A DNA stretch of 64,000 bases from Bettongia penicillata ogilbyi (GCA_023548195.1 JAJHZJ010000413.1:14815941-14879940); one strand, 5' to 3'; shown: positions 1 to 11,839, counted from the stretch's first letter. The notes: generated by a model from the sequence alone, not told the origin. Made by a program: numbers and translations.

Positions 1-59
1 GTGTCACCTAGCTGCCCTGATTTCTTCATATGAGAGTTTTTGTTTCTATTAAAATGTGG

Positions 60-266
60 TAATTATTGTGTATGATATTTTTTTATCTCTGCAATCTTCA
101 TTCTGCATCAGTTTATCATTCCATGCTTCTCTGTATTTATCATATATTTAGTTTTTTACAGCATAATACTATTTTATTACATTCTTATACCACAATTTGT
201 TTTGCTATTCTCCAGTTGGTGCGCATCTACTTTGTTTCTAATTCTTTGCTATCACAAAAAGTAATT
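60..266 (-). mobile_element. L1 3'-end fragment, reverse orientation
   Basis: Read on the minus strand, this matches the marsupial L1 region near the end of ORF2 and the 3' UTR: a 'ttttgtgatagc' start, then a block equivalent to 'aaattgtggtataag' and 'atgctgtaaaaaac'. The same block occurs on the plus strand at about 960-1100 and on the minus strand at 10925-11150. The copy is 5' truncated and degenerate, with no coding capacity. Confidence 0.65.
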
Positions 267-274
267 CTTTAAAT

Positions 275-515
275 ACTAATATTAGTAATAACTATCATTT
301 AGTTTTGCATACTGCTTTACAAATGCTATCTCATTTTGTCCTCCTAACAACTATGAGAGGTGGATGCCATTTCTATTCTCACTTTCTAGATGAAGAAACC
401 AAGGCAGAGGTTAAGTGACTTGTCCAAGGTCAACCTACTAGTAAGTGTCTGAGAGTGGATTTGAACTCAACTTTTCCTGACTCCTATCCATAGCACCATC
501 TTGCTGCCCTATCAA
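275..515 (-). mobile_element. MIR/THER1 SINE, reverse
   Basis: The landmarks lie in reverse MIR order: 'ctcattttgtcctcctaaca', 'gatgaagaaaccaaggcag', 'taagtgacttgtccaaggtc', and an end at 'ccatcttgctgccc'. These are the CORE-SINE domain and the tRNA-like head read backwards. It is an old, diverged, near full-length copy. Confidence 0.8.
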
Positions 516-679
516 TGAGATCACAGTTCCATTAAAATATTGAAATATCAGTGTCATAGTTTAAGGATAAGGAGAAGAAATCCCAGTTTGTTTCTAACCC
601 TAAACCTTTCATTATAAGCTTATAAAACAGGAATCATTTTTAAGTGAGGATTTATATGGGCAATAAATTAAAAATAAGA

Positions 680-1436
680 GGTGAAAATCTTAGCAGAATT
701 TCAGATAGTTTGGCAAAAAATAATAGAGGGAAAATGGCAAATGTTGGAGGGGATATGGAAAAATTAGGATATTAATACAGTGCTGGTGGATTGTGAACAG
801 ATCCAACCATTTTGGGGAGCAATCTGGAATTATGTCCACAGAGGTATAAACTATGTATACCATTTGACCCAGTAATACCTCTATAAAGTCTGTTTTCCAA
901 GGAAATCAGGGAAAAAAGAAAAGAAACTATATGTTTTAAATAGTATATAGTAGCTTTTTTTGTAGTGGTAAAGAAGTGGAACTTAAGGGGATGCCCACCA
1001 ATTGGGGAATGACTGAACAAGTTGTGGTATATGATTGTGATAGAATACTACTGGGCTGTAAGAAATGATGAGCAGGTTGATTTAAAAAAAAAAAAACATG
1101 GAAAGTCTTGAATGAAATAATGATGAGTGAAATGAGAAGAACCAAAAGAATGCTGTGTAAATAGCAGGAATATTGTTTGAAGAATTATTGTGAACAACAA
1201 AGTTATTCCTAGTATCATAAATACTCAAATCAACTACAAAGGACCTTTGAAGGAAGATGCTATCAACCTCCAGAGGTGGAAAAAAACTGATAAATAGTAT
1301 GCATAGTATGGTTTTACATATATTTATAAACCTGTGTCAAATGGTAGCCTTCTCTAGTATGGGGTAGGGAGGGAAGGTGAAAGACAGTTCAGAACTTAAT
1401 ATGTAACAAAAAATAAATAAAATTTAATTTTAAAAG
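680..1436 (+). mobile_element. L1 3' end (ORF2 C-terminus and 3' UTR), sense
   Basis: The order is that of a marsupial L1 3' end: 'gtgctggtggattgtgaac', 'ccagtaatacctctat', 'ggggatgcccaccaattggg', 'agaaatgatgagcag', 'gagtgaaatgagaagaacc', and then a 3' UTR ending in an A-rich tail with AATAAA at about 1410-1435. In-frame stops are frequent, so the copy is dead. It is truncated at its 5' end. Confidence 0.8.
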
Positions 1437-1439
1437 GAA

Positions 1440-2868
1440 TTTCAGATAATTTTCAAAGTATCTCCTGAATGAGTTCTCTTGGATACTTTGTATATCTTGC
1501 TATCTTTTGTTTGCTCATAAACCTTCATATCATGGTGGCAAGGTTTTCCTGTGAGATTCCTTTGTCATGGTTAATGACAAGGTTAAGAAGATTAAGTTGG
1601 GTTTTCACATTGTTTTAGCACTCATGAAATCTTCTTGGTAGGGTATGAATTCACCAACCTGATTACTTATCCCTTACCACAATAGTTGACCATGATATAC
1701 CTGAACTCCAATTTTTGGACTTGGTCTTTACAATAGGAGGGTGGTAGTACGAGGAAAGACTTTGTATCGCCTTAAATCCTGGGATTAGTTGCACATGAGA
1801 AGCTTATGTTCTTATATGTCTCTTCCATGTGATAAAGACACTATCACTGTTGGAGCCTTTATGTTTTTTGTTTTGCTCCTGCTCATTGACCCACTGTGAA
1901 CTGAAAAAATTTGGCATTGCCCACCACATGAATCACATCATTGAATTTAGAAATAAGTCCATATGAAGGAAGGAAGAAAAAATGCTGGATTTCTGGTCTT
2001 TGCTCTTTCACATTTTTGTACCCACTCCTTAAGGAGCCATTACATTTTATTATGTGTATTTTTTTTTTTTGCTGTCTTTTTCATTATGTTTTTCTCCCTT
2101 TATTTTTTTCCATCCAGAACTTCCTCTGTTAGACTCCCTGCATTTACAGAATTAGATTTGACCAGTAACAGAATGAAGTCATTTAGGGTTGCAAAGTCCT
2201 CCAAATTCAAAGACTTTAAGGACTAAGGGACAGTGTATGGTGGCAGCTATATCCTAACTCCTTCCTCCATTCATGTTAGGCTAGTTTTTTCCCTAAAAGT
2301 AACAAAGCTATACCTGGGACTTGATTTGCCTGGGGTTAAGGTTAAACTGTTTCTCTGTTGATAATTTTCTGGTAGCCCCTGGATCTACTGAATTAGCTTC
2401 CTGTTCACCTAAGTTCATAAAAAGCTCATATGCGCCACCCCGCCCACCCCCACATAAAAGGCCCAGTCATGTAGAACTAGAGAGGCTTACAGACTTTGAC
2501 AGGTGTCCCAAGATAATAAATCACCACACCCTACTGACAAGACCTGTTTCCATAAGATGTATCTACCCTCAACAATTTTCTTTATTATTTTATAAGTAAA
2601 CCTTTTATTTACTATAATGACCTAAAATTTTCTTATTTCATCCCAACATTGAAACTCAATTAACAGGTTTCTCTGAGTCAAACCTTCCCATCAGATACCT
2701 TCTTCATGAAGCTTTCCTTTTTTCCTCCTATTTGAAATGACATTTTCCCTTCAGATTTCACCTTGCTATCATTTTAACTTTTCTTATATCCCTTTCATGA
2801 ATTACAGGTAATAGTATTCCTGTCATACCTTCCCCTAGACTTTAGCAGGTTCCCTGCCCCTGTCTGTG
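1440..2868. other. No recognised gene or repeat
   Basis: AT-rich sequence with a short T-run near 2059-2071 and a small C-rich patch near 2433-2450 ('ccaccccgcccacccccac'). The open frames here (up to 92 residues) have no recognisable domain and overlap each other in different frames. It could be single-copy DNA or a repeat too old to see by eye. Confidence 0.4.
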
Positions 2869-2869
2869 A

Positions 2870-3065
2870 CTTCAGATATGGAACAAAGGATTTTAACACT
2901 GAAAGGGTTGCTATCTAGTTCAACTTTTTCATTTTACACATGAGAAGACTGAGGTTCAGGGAGGGCAAAAGGACTTATCTGAGAACTCATAAGAAGTAAG
3001 GAGAACATAGTTGGATTTTGAACCCAGACCCTCTGACTCTGGAACCAGACTCTCTTCCTCTATAT
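2870..3065 (-). mobile_element. MIR3-type SINE, reverse
   Basis: It reads backwards from an L3-like tail ('gaaagggttgctatctagtt') through 'ttttacacatgagaagactg' and 'ggacttatctgagaactc' to 'cagaccctctgactctgg'. MIR3 shares its tail with L3, which separates it from ordinary MIR. Confidence 0.7.
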
Positions 3066-3109
3066 ATTCTTCTCCTTGCTGCAGTACATCTAGCATATTA
3101 GCTACTTAA

Positions 3110-3985
3110 TAAATAAATGTGTTGAAATGGTGAGTATTAGCATAACTTTTTAATTCTAAGAGACTATGTTTAGATCATTTATGTATAGGTCAATCTCATC
3201 AGATTTCTGACTGAAATCATTTGGAATTTCAGTACCTGATTCAGCTAGGAAAACCCCAATCCATCGAATTTGGGACCCCTCCTTACCAGAAATAACAAAA
3301 GTCATGTAGTCCAAGTTTCTTGGTTATCTGCCTGAGATCTTGAAGTGTTAGCTGATCCTTGTTAAAAAATCTCAGTTAAACAGATTTAATTCCTGTGGCT
3401 GGTTTCTAATGCTCTCGAGCTGACGAAGTCCCAGTTGATGCAACTTTTCTATAGTGGCCTCAAAATGAGAGCTTTAACTCTCAGAATTTCTTGAGAGAAG
3501 TTGAGTCACTTGAGGTGAATTAAAGTCCTGTCATTATCTAGAATTCAGCTACCAGACTCTGGGTCATAATGCTGGGGATTACCTAATTGACACAGAGAGG
3601 GAAGTCTTTAAAGCAAAATCCTTAACTGCAATTTAAAACAAACTATATGACCTCTGAGAAAATCTTACTCCTTTGAACCAGCTTTTATATCCTACTTGGT
3701 GAGTAAATGATCTTAAGCAAACTGGGTAACGAGAGTGAGTTTAGGAGATCTTCGGGGTCCTCTCCTATGTAGACGCTGTGTTTTGTCAGCTCCAAGCTGA
3801 AACTAGCACTGAAGGTCAAGATTAAAGTCAGGTGTCTCTGTTAGCATTTCTTACTTGTTACCTTAGCTCCCCAGTGTGAAGTAGGTCACTTACAGTTATA
3901 GACTTGGCAGGCTTTTATTTTTCTAAATTAGAGTCAAGAATGTGGTTACTGTTTTAACTCTCTATGATATTTAATAACTACAGCA
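3110..3985. other. No recognised gene or repeat
   Basis: Moderate-complexity sequence with no long open frame, no tandem array and no repeat landmark that I recognise. Candidate single-copy DNA. Confidence 0.4.
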
Positions 3986-3989
3986 ATAA

Positions 3990-4190
3990 GAAGTATCATT
4001 TTTACATCATGTTAAGGATTTTTCAAAGTGCATCGTTACATACTTTGTCTCAAATGGGCTTCCCGACAAGTCTGTGAGGTAGATTCTTCAGGGATTATCT
4101 CCATTTGACATGCTAAGAAACTGAGGCCTAAACTGGAAGCTGCACTGGAACTCAGGTCTTCCTTCCTGCCTTTAGTCTGACACTGTATAT
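3990..4190 (-). mobile_element. MIR SINE, reverse
   Basis: Landmarks are 'tttcaaagtgcatcgttac', 'gacaagtctgtgaggtag', 'gctaagaaactgaggcc' and 'ggaactcaggtcttccttcc'. The order is CORE domain then tRNA-like head, read on the minus strand. Strongly diverged. Confidence 0.7.
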
Positions 4191-4194
4191 TTTC

Positions 4195-4930
4195 TATTTA
4201 TAATGAGTTGGATTACAATGCTCATAAACCATTTTTATTTATAATGATTATCTTTTCACAGATACATGATTGTCTCCATTCTAAAATTAAAGAAAAGGTT
4301 CCTCAGAGGGTAAACATAGCTTGAATGGAGTGACAAATATCTATAGAAGAAATGAGGAGACAATTACATGAGAATGAGAGCTAAAGCCAAGAAGTTTCCA
4401 TCCCACTGGTATGATTTACGATGCATATTTAATGCTCCTGAAATGTAATAAATCTTGGGGTCCCATGTTTGTTTAATCATAACCTCTTTTCTCCTTATAC
4501 CATTGGAGCTTTATCCTTTTATAATCCTGATCACTTTTTGAAGATTTCTTGCTTAAGAAACACTTTTTCAAATTTCCTTTTGAGTGGGAGGCCACCTAGC
4601 TAACATAATCTTTATAATTTCTAGTGAGTCTACCTTTCCCTTTGGCTCCTTTATTCTATAATTGCCTTGAGGCTTTGTCCTTGGCCTCCTTCTACCATCT
4701 TCTCTCTCAAGCAGGCTTCTTTCATTATGATCCTTTTGTGAGGAAGATAGTGAACTTGGTATCTCTAAGTAATAATAAAAAAACCCCTCACACTTTTCTA
4801 AAGTAACTTTTTCAAAGCCCTGACAACATAGATACACTGCAGCCTAAGGCAATTTACATATTATCTAGACTTTCTTTGGTTGTATGCATTTTTAAAAAAG
4901 GCAAATATGAAGATATTGAATTTAATACTT
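4195..4930. other. No recognised gene or repeat
   Basis: AT-rich DNA. Two overlapping open frames on opposite strands (4568-4837 minus, 4624-4806 plus) carry no recognisable domain and look like chance. Confidence 0.35.
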
Positions 4931-4934
4931 TAAA

Positions 4935-5185
4935 AAATCAATTTGGGCATCTAGGTGGTGCAGTGGATAGAGCATTGAACCTGGAATCAGGAAGACCTGA
5001 ATTCAGATTTGACCTTCCACAACAGCTGTGTAACCCTGGACACTTCACACTGAATGCTTCATCTGTAAGATGAGCTGGAGAAGGAAGTGGCAAATCACTT
5101 CGGTGAAGTGGCAAATCACTTCGGTGACTTTACCAAGAAGACCCCACAGGGTTGTGAAAACACAACTGAAATGACTTGAACAACA
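4935..5185 (+). mobile_element. Marsupial tRNA-derived SINE with RTE-type tail, sense
   Basis: It begins 'gggcatctaggtggtgcagt' and continues 'ggatagagcattgaacctgg', a pol III A-box-like region, with the head reading 'cagctgtgtaaccctgg'. The 3' half ('agctggagaaggaagtggca', 'agaagaccccacagggttgt') resembles RTE/BovB 3' sequence, the arrangement known for marsupial SINEs mobilised by RTE. The tail contains a perfect 21-bp tandem duplication (5086-5106 and 5107-5127). Confidence 0.85.
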
Positions 5186-5539
5186 GCAAAGAATCAATTT
5201 GCTGTGTTGTGTATAGTAAGCAATCTAGAGTCTTTGATTTCTTTTGGCATTCTGAAAACTAAAAGGCAATCTATAAAATATAAATATTATTCAAACCTGC
5301 CAAGTGATTTTCCTATTCTTCCTTCTCCCTTCCTCCCAGATTTCTAGTTAATGGGAATATGAAGTCTCTGGAGTCAGCTCATCCCACTATTGGAAAGCTC
5401 TTATTAGGGTGACTGGAAATTGATTTCTCTGTTGCTTCTACATTAATTCTGTCTGCTAAGGCTAAGCAGAGCAAACCTAAGCCTTCTTCTACAGGAGGAC
5501 CCATCAAATATTGCCAAGTAGCTATTACTAATCTCCCAA

Positions 5540-6340
5540 TCCCCCAACTCCAAATCTTCTCTCTCCAGGCTAACCATTCCTAATTCCTTCAGCCTTCCTT
5601 ATAAAATGACCATTAGCTGAATCTCTACACCAACTTACCTTTCTTTCTTTGGATATGTACTAGTTTGGTCAACGTTGCATCTAAAATTTGGTGCTCAGAA
5701 TGGCTCTCAATATTTTAAGGCAGGGGGCAAAGGACTATTGTCTCCCTCTGTTAAGAATACATAAGGATTTTTTTTAATGCCTTTCATACGGTTGACTCAT
5801 ACTGCTCTCCAAGTCTATGACAACATCTTGAACATTTTCATATGATCTGTTTTCTGGTCAAGTTATTCTATTATTTCACTTCTACACCTTCAGTCATTTA
5901 AAAATGCAAATGTAAGCTTCAAATGAATGTTCCAACAAGTTAAAAAAGTTTTTAATTTTGATTATTATCCAGTGATTTAGATATTCCTCCCATATTTTTG
6001 TAATCTATAGATCTGTTAAGCCTACTATCTATATCTTCAAACAGATCGTTGATTAAATTGTTCAACAGAACCAAGGCTAAAGGACACTCCAGTGCCCAAG
6101 ATCCATGGGTCCTCCACTGAAAACCTTCCAGATTGACCTGCAACCAAATTACTTTCTAAATCTAACCATTCAAACTAACTGCTATTATTTGAGGTTTTAC
6201 TTTTGAGTATTTCAGCATTTCAAGACTGCCTTTTGTTGTGAGGGCTTGAAGAACAAGAGGTTGTTGAATTTTGCTTACTTGTTTATCTTCTTTATTTCCT
6301 CCTTTTTCCTCGGCACTATCAAAAGGTGGCTTTAAATATT
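5540..6340 (-). mobile_element. L3/CR1 LINE fragment with RT remnant, reverse
   Basis: On the minus strand the 3' part matches the CR1/L3 pattern around 'ctgagcaccaaattttag' and 'ggctgaaggaattaggaatg'. The ORF2 part keeps an RT-like stretch: the open frame 5952-6143 contains LALVLLNNLINDLFEDID, equivalent to the CR1 motif GPVLFNIFINDL. Frameshifts and stops separate the pieces, so it is not functional. Confidence 0.65.
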
Positions 6341-6344
6341 CTCC

Positions 6345-7635
6345 CACTAGCCCAGATATATAAAAAAAAAAACATTGTGGATTATTAAGGCCTTCATATG
6401 TTTAGGATGTTATATAGCTTAAAGTATTTTTTAATAAGATCAATGGAATGATTATTGATATCTTTGCTTACTCAGGAAAATGCTTAGACAAAAAACAGAT
6501 AAAAACAATCTAACTTCCCATGGAATTTTAATTTTGACCAACAAAATCATTATCCCCAAACCCTTCTAAAATTCTAATAGTGCCCTTTGTTTGACCTACA
6601 TTTAACAGTAAGCAGCAGCTAAAAAATTACTAAAAGTCACCAGACTTTTTTATTGTATTGGATTTCCCTTTTGAATTTTTATTTTAATACCTAGTTTAAG
6701 GATATATTTCTCTATATATTTCCATCACAACTCTTCATTCTGGTGTAGAAATACCTCTGATTTCTCAAAGAGTATTCCAGTGAACTCCAAATGCTATCAG
6801 TTCCACCCAGGTGAATCAGTTTCATAGGATCTCAGTCTGGTTCCCCTGCCTTCTCCCCTTCTTTCCCTTGCCCCATTAGTGATTTCCAGATTCAGCATAG
6901 CTCTTTAGTTTTCTTTGATGTCATCTTGGGGGTCCAGCATTATTCCTTTCTTGGGGAACGCTGACAGTTCAGTGGTGTTATCCAGATGATTAAACTAGCA
7001 AAGCAGTGGTTAGTGAAGGGCAAAACCAGGAAAAACCAGATAGTGTCATGAAAGCCCAGACAAGATAGAACACCCAGGGAAAGAGACTAGTCAATAGTTA
7101 AAAGGCAGCTGATAAATTGAGAAGGAGACTTGAAGAAAGTCCTTTAGATTCATCAATTTAAAAACATCAGTAATTTTGTGGAGAATAATTTCAGTTAAGT
7201 TATAAGATTGGGAGCCATACTACAAAGGGCTGAGGAAGGAAAGAAAAGGGAATGGAGATAGAAAATATAGACAGCTTTTTCTACTTTTCCTGAGAAAGGG
7301 AGGAAAGGTATAGGATGATAGATTAAGGGAATATTAGGTACAATTGAGTGAAGGTTTTTGTTTTGGATGGAGGAAAGTTAGACAAGTATGAAAGCAATAG
7401 TGAGGAATTAATAGAGGTAGTTAGAGGGACAGGGAGAGAAAGGGAAACTAAGAGGGAAGAAGTTAGGACAGGGGAAGAAAAGATGGGGGGGTGGATATTA
7501 AAATTGCAGTAAGTTGGAAAAAATGGAAAGCAACATCAGGAAGTGCACATGGAGAGGGGTTGGCCTTAACAAGAAGAGCTAGCTCATTTGTCAAAGACTG
7601 GAAAGATAGAAATATTCAAGGCAAAAGTAGAAACA
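6345..7635. other. No recognised gene; purine-rich stretch
   Basis: No repeat landmark that I recognise. The strand is strongly A/G-biased between about 7205 and 7560, with many 'ggaaag', 'agggag' and 'gagaaag' runs but no clean tandem unit. No supported coding region. Confidence 0.4.
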
Positions 7636-7639
7636 CAGC

Positions 7640-7800
7640 TTTGTCTTTGTAGAAGATCACTGGGAACCTGCATCTAGAATGTTGTATTTGGTTCTGTCCA
7701 GACATCTCTAGAAATAAGGGAACTAGATAAGACATGGAGAAGAAAAATTAAAATGTTTCAAGAGCCAGAGCAGCTGGGTATTTCTTCACTCTTTTAAAGG
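7640..7800 (+). mobile_element. L3/CR1 fragment, sense
   Basis: The sequence 'tagaatgttgtatttggttc' followed by 'tgtccagacatctctagaaa' tracks the L3 segment that reads about 'gagtattgtgttcagttctggg' and continues into 'aaggacattgataagctgg'. It is diverged and short. It may belong to the same element as 8740-9300. Confidence 0.45.
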
Positions 7801-8539
7801 TTAACTACGATCAGATAATTTTGTAATTACAACATTTTTCATTAAATAAATATTATCACAGCCAGAATAATTTACTAACTAAACTTCCACTGCTCCTTTA
7901 GAGTTCAATAGGTCAAACTAATGTTAAAATTTGGCATTAAGAGCTCTTAGCTTTAATTTTCTGTGAGTGTTATTGCACATTTGAAAAATCATATGTTTGT
8001 TTTCCATCTACACTATACAAGATTCAAGAAAGAAAGTTATAATAATGCAGCATGATGTGATACGCTGTATTTGGGAAATGATTTACAGTCATAGTTTTCA
8101 TTCTAGTTAAAATTGAAGAGTAACTCAACCAGGCCACAGGGCATTTTTTGAGAAGGGAATGTATTGCATTTAGAAAAAGTAATCTGCCAGCATGCTATTC
8201 AGCCCACATCTAGTTTTGGCCAGTTTTGATAGATGAGTTAGACAGCTGGGCAATATCAAAGAATTGGAGCTAATATCGAAAACAGTTCATTATTGGCCTC
8301 TTGTTCAAAGAGCACCAAACACTGTAGGTAACAAAATGTGTTTTCCAGTTTTTAGCAAAATTATTTTATTCCAACAAATGGAATACATTCAGCCTTCTCT
8401 CTCCATCATTCTGTGGTTTTAAAGGAATCTGTTCTGCATTCTTTCCAAGCTTACAAAATCAGTAGATCTTTGCCACCATTGAGCTGAGTTTCTGATAAAC
8501 TGTGAGGTAATGGAGAGTAGGAGCACTAGCAATGTCCTA

Positions 8540-8715
8540 ATTCTAAGAGATGCTACGTGGAGTAGTAGAAAGATCATTGGACTGGGAGTCGAGAGAACTG
8601 AGTTCTAGTCTTATTTCTGTTTAATCTTGGGCAAATCATTCCCCTTCCTTTGGAATTTTTACAAATCATAATTTGTAAAAAGAGGCGCTTGGGCTAGATG
8701 ATACTTTCTGTTCTG
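8540..8715 (+). mobile_element. MIR3-type SINE, sense
   Basis: The order is head then L3-like tail: 'tagtagaaagatcattggac', 'ctgagttctagtcttatt', 'cttgggcaaatcattcc', 'gcttgggctagatgatac'. The final block is the MIR3/L3 tail. Confidence 0.7.
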
Positions 8716-8739
8716 TGAGAAAAGATGTGAATGTAGAGA

Positions 8740-9300
8740 AAGGGGGAAAAATGATACCTGCTTTTGAGTATTAAAGAGTCATCAGAGGAAAAAGGTATAG
8801 ACAAAATCTGCTTGATCTCCAGAGGACAGTATTAGGAATTAAGGTATAGAAACTGAGAAGAGGTAAATTTAGTTTTTAACGTTAGGAGAGAATTTATTAT
8901 ACTCATTTTTTTTTTATTTTTAGATTTATCCAAGAGTGGAATGACAATCCCCAGAAGAGACACTGGTGACAATGACAATCTTGTGAAGTCTATGAACTCC
9001 TCAGAATAAAGTGTTTAAAGGAACAAAATAAAATAAATAGAATTACAAAGGAAATGAATTACTTTTACATGCAGTTCTCAAAATGTAAAAAAAAAATAAA
9101 GTTCAAAGACCTCATTTGAAGAAACTCTGCCTTAGAAATAATGAATTTTGCTGTCACTGGAGGACGTTAAGCAAAGGTTGGATGGATGGCCACTTGTCAA
9201 ATAGGTTGGGGGTGGAGGAGATACTTGTTCAAGTATGGGTTCGAGTAGAGGGACGACAATGTCATATTTATCTCTGAGATTTTATGAGTCTATGAAAATA
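8740..9300 (+). mobile_element. L3/CR1 3' end, interrupted by a hAT fragment
   Basis: The first part (8740-8946) follows L3: 'cttttgagtattaaagag', 'ctgcttgatctccagaggac', 'gaagaggtaaatttag', 'ccaagagtggaatg'. The element resumes at about 9127 with 'ctgccttagaaataatgaa', 'gtcactggaggacgttaagc', 'ggatggccacttgtcaaat' and ends 'gagattttatgagtctatga'. About 180 bp between the two parts belongs to another repeat (next entry). Confidence 0.7.
8947..9126 (-). mobile_element. hAT-type DNA transposon fragment inside L3
   Basis: The block 'aattacaaaggaaatgaatt', 'cagttctcaaaatgtaaaaa' and 'aaagttcaaagacctcattt' followed by 'gaagaaactctg' resembles the end of Charlie-type hAT elements whose terminus reads 'cagaggttcttaacc...' on the other strand. 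It interrupts otherwise collinear L3 sequence. I could not see an 8-bp target duplication. Confidence 0.45.
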
Positions 9301-9679
9301 GTAAGTGAGTCTCTCATGAAGACCAGATATATTGGGTCACCAGGCTCATGTTTCTCACTTTCATTTCTCCATCATTTACTCTTCTACTTGGTTATACTGT
9401 ATTGATTTTTATTCATAGATATGTTTGTTCATAAGATTGGTCTTCAGTCATTTTTGGTGTTTGTGTATTTCCCTAGGCAGATTATAAACTTCGGAAGGGC
9501 AGAGATGTCTTCTATTTTCTATAGTACAGAGCAGGGTTTTCTTAGATTCAGTGAATTACTTGAGGACCAGTAAATTCTGTATATGTGTTTGATTACATGG
9601 TTATCTTCTTAGCAAGAATTCATAAGAAATGACACCAGTAAGTTGAACCATTCTTATTCAAGCAATCTTGAAGGCAGTT
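9301..9679. other. No recognised gene or repeat
   Basis: No repeat landmark and no coding frame that I can support. Confidence 0.35.
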
Positions 9680-9875
9680 GACCTAGAGAGAGTATTAGAG
9701 CTGAAAGGTACCTCAGAGAGAGATCCTTTATTGTACTCCAATCCTCTTACCTTATAGATGAGTAAAATGGGACTGCTTAGAGAGAGGAATCAATTTATCC
9801 AAGACGGCACAGCTGGTTAGTGGCAGAGTTGGGACGAACCCAAGCCCTTTGTACTTGAGTTCTACTATAAACTTG
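9680..9875 (-). mobile_element. MIR3-type SINE, reverse
   Basis: It opens with the reversed L3-like tail ('attagagctgaaaggtacct'), then 'cttatagatgagtaaaatgg', 'cacagctggttagtggcaga' and 'gttgggacgaacccaagcc'. It abuts the L2 tail to its right. Confidence 0.75.
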
Positions 9876-10205
9876 CCTCTTGGTTTGTCTTTCCAGGTGA
9901 TATTCTATTTCCTATCTCTGGCATCTCTAGGCACATGCCTAGAATGTACTGCTTTCTTACCTCTGTCTCTGAGAATTCTGGTTGTTCTAATGAGGCCTTT
10001 CCTGATTTCTGTACCTCCCCAGCTAGTGTTACTCCCCTGAAATTACCTCATAATTATTTCATATCTATTTTGTATAGATTTATGTATGTACATGTTATCT
10101 CATCAAACTGATTGCAAAGTTCCTTGAGGGAAAGTTTTTTTTTTCTATCTTTGTAACCTCAGTGCTTAGCCTATAACAGGTGATTAATAAATGCTTGTTT
10201 TATTC
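9876..10205 (+). mobile_element. L2 LINE 3' end, sense
   Basis: A typical L2 ending: 'gaggcctttcctgatttctg', a T-rich stretch 'ttttgtatagatttatgtat', 'gcaaagttccttgagggaaa', 'agtgcttagcctataacagg' and a terminal 'ttaataaatgcttgtt'. The MIR family borrows this tail. The open frame 9849-10040 is a chance frame in this relic. Confidence 0.75.
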
Positions 10206-10654
10206 AAGGTTTGAGAAATAAACTGAACAATGAGAAAATAGCAAAGGAAGGAGGCCATTTAGGACAGAAGACCCTAAAATTTTTGAAAAGGAAAGAATAG
10301 ACCACAGGAAATTCCCTTGTAATGGCAAAAAAAAAATTTAAGCAAAAAAAAAAAAAATTAAGCAAAAAGAATAGATACTGTAATCAAATCTGAGAATGTT
10401 TCCATACATTTAACTTACCACTTCTCTGCCAATTATTAGGAATTATTATTTTAGGACCAATTATTATTATTTTATCCTCCAGGATAAATTATTACATTTA
10501 TGACTTTGGTGGCATTGAATTGAGTGACTCTTTGATGTTCTTTCTGAATATATCCTTAGAGTCGTTGTACATGGTGTTCTGTTGGTTTTGTGATTACTTA
10601 ATTCTGTATCAGTTCATGTCAATCATTCTATGTTTCTGCAAACTCATTGAAGGT

Positions 10655-10912
10655 AGGGAAGTGGCATGGTACAATAGAAAGAGATCCGATCACTAACTAC
10701 CTCTATCTGACTTTGGACAAAGTAATTATCCCCTCTGGTCCTCAGTTTTCTCATCTGTTAAAGGATGTCATATAACTGGATAACATTGAAAATCTCTTCC
10801 ATCTCCACATCTGTGATTCATTGCCCTTCCCCTCTCTCCCTCCGTCCCTGTATTCCCAGAGCTTATCATAAAGTTTGTGCACTGATTAGGTATGGAATAA
10901 ATGCTTGTTGGA
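10655..10912 (+). mobile_element. MIR3-type SINE followed by an L2-like tail
   Basis: 'ggcatggtacaatagaaaga', 'ctgactttggacaaagtaat', 'cctcagttttctcatctgtt' and 'atataactggataacattga' follow MIR3 order. The stretch from about 10836 ends 'taggtatggaataaatgctt', an L2/MIR-type terminus. Confidence 0.65.
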
Positions 10913-10924
10913 TTATATCTGATT

Positions 10925-11150
10925 GTTATAAATTCCTTATATTTATTGTTTATTACAGCATTATAACATTCCCTCACATTAATATATCACAATTTGTTCA
11001 GCCATTCCCCAATCGATGGGAAACTACTTTGTTCCTAGCTTTTTGCTACCACAAAAAAGGGATTGTTGTGAATATTTTGATACACCTGGAGACATTTTTT
11101 CTTTGACCTTGACTTTTGGCAATAGAAAAATTCATATAGGGTCTTTCTTA
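10925..11150 (-). mobile_element. L1 3'-end fragment, reverse
   Basis: 'acagcattataacattccct', 'cacaatttgttcagccattc', 'cccaatcgatggg' and 'tgctaccacaaaaaaggg' are the reverse complement of the L1 3' block seen in sense at about 950-1100. Open frames on both strands here (10765-11106 plus, 10768-10977 minus) are by-products of this relic. Confidence 0.75.
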
Positions 11151-11762
11151 TAAAAAATCTTGGAAAATAACAGTCCAAATATAATAAATTTCTTATGTCA
11201 CTTCTATATTAATGGCAAAATATATTTCCCATCTGTATTGGCAGGCAGATGGAATGACAGGATACTCTTGATAGAGCCACGTGCAAATAAATGATTATAC
11301 TTGTAAATACAATTAAGCATCAAGAAACCAGACACATGATACTTATGCTTCTCACTGAGCTTTAGTTTCTAGATATTAAAAATCAATAGGTTAGTTGAGA
11401 TCTTTTCAGCTATTTGAACTATCCCAAGACAGAAAGGGCCAGAACCTTCTTTGTTGCTACTTATCTTCTTAACTTAAATAAGGGGGTTCATTGGATCCTA
11501 ATTCTTGGATGAAATCTTCTAGAACAGGAGCCAGGAAAGCAGATAGTTAGGGAATGTTAGAGTGGGCTCAAAGTCTGGAAAGATATGAGTGTGAAATGGA
11601 GAGGGGGGGGCAAAAATTTAGTAAGAAGGAAGTGTAGTGGAACAGGCAAGTATGGGTCCATGAAGGGATAAAAATAGGATTAAGCCAAGGGTGAAGGACA
11701 ATTAGAAAAGGGAAAGAGAGAGGTAATGGAGGATATAGCAAGGATGAAAAATAAGCTTAGGA

Positions 11763-11765
<3 letters not shown>
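11151..11765. other. No recognised gene; purine-rich lead-in to the GA array
   Basis: The left half is ordinary AT-rich DNA. From about 11570 the plus strand becomes A/G-rich, with a run of eight G at about 11603-11610, and grades into the GA microsatellite. No coding signal. Confidence 0.35.

Positions 11766-11835
<70 letters not shown>
11766..11835. repeat. (GA)n microsatellite, about 35 units
   Basis: An uninterrupted GA dinucleotide run of about 70 bp. Its length makes it likely to be polymorphic. The opposite strand is polypyrimidine. Confidence 0.98.
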
Positions 11836-11839
<4 letters not shown>

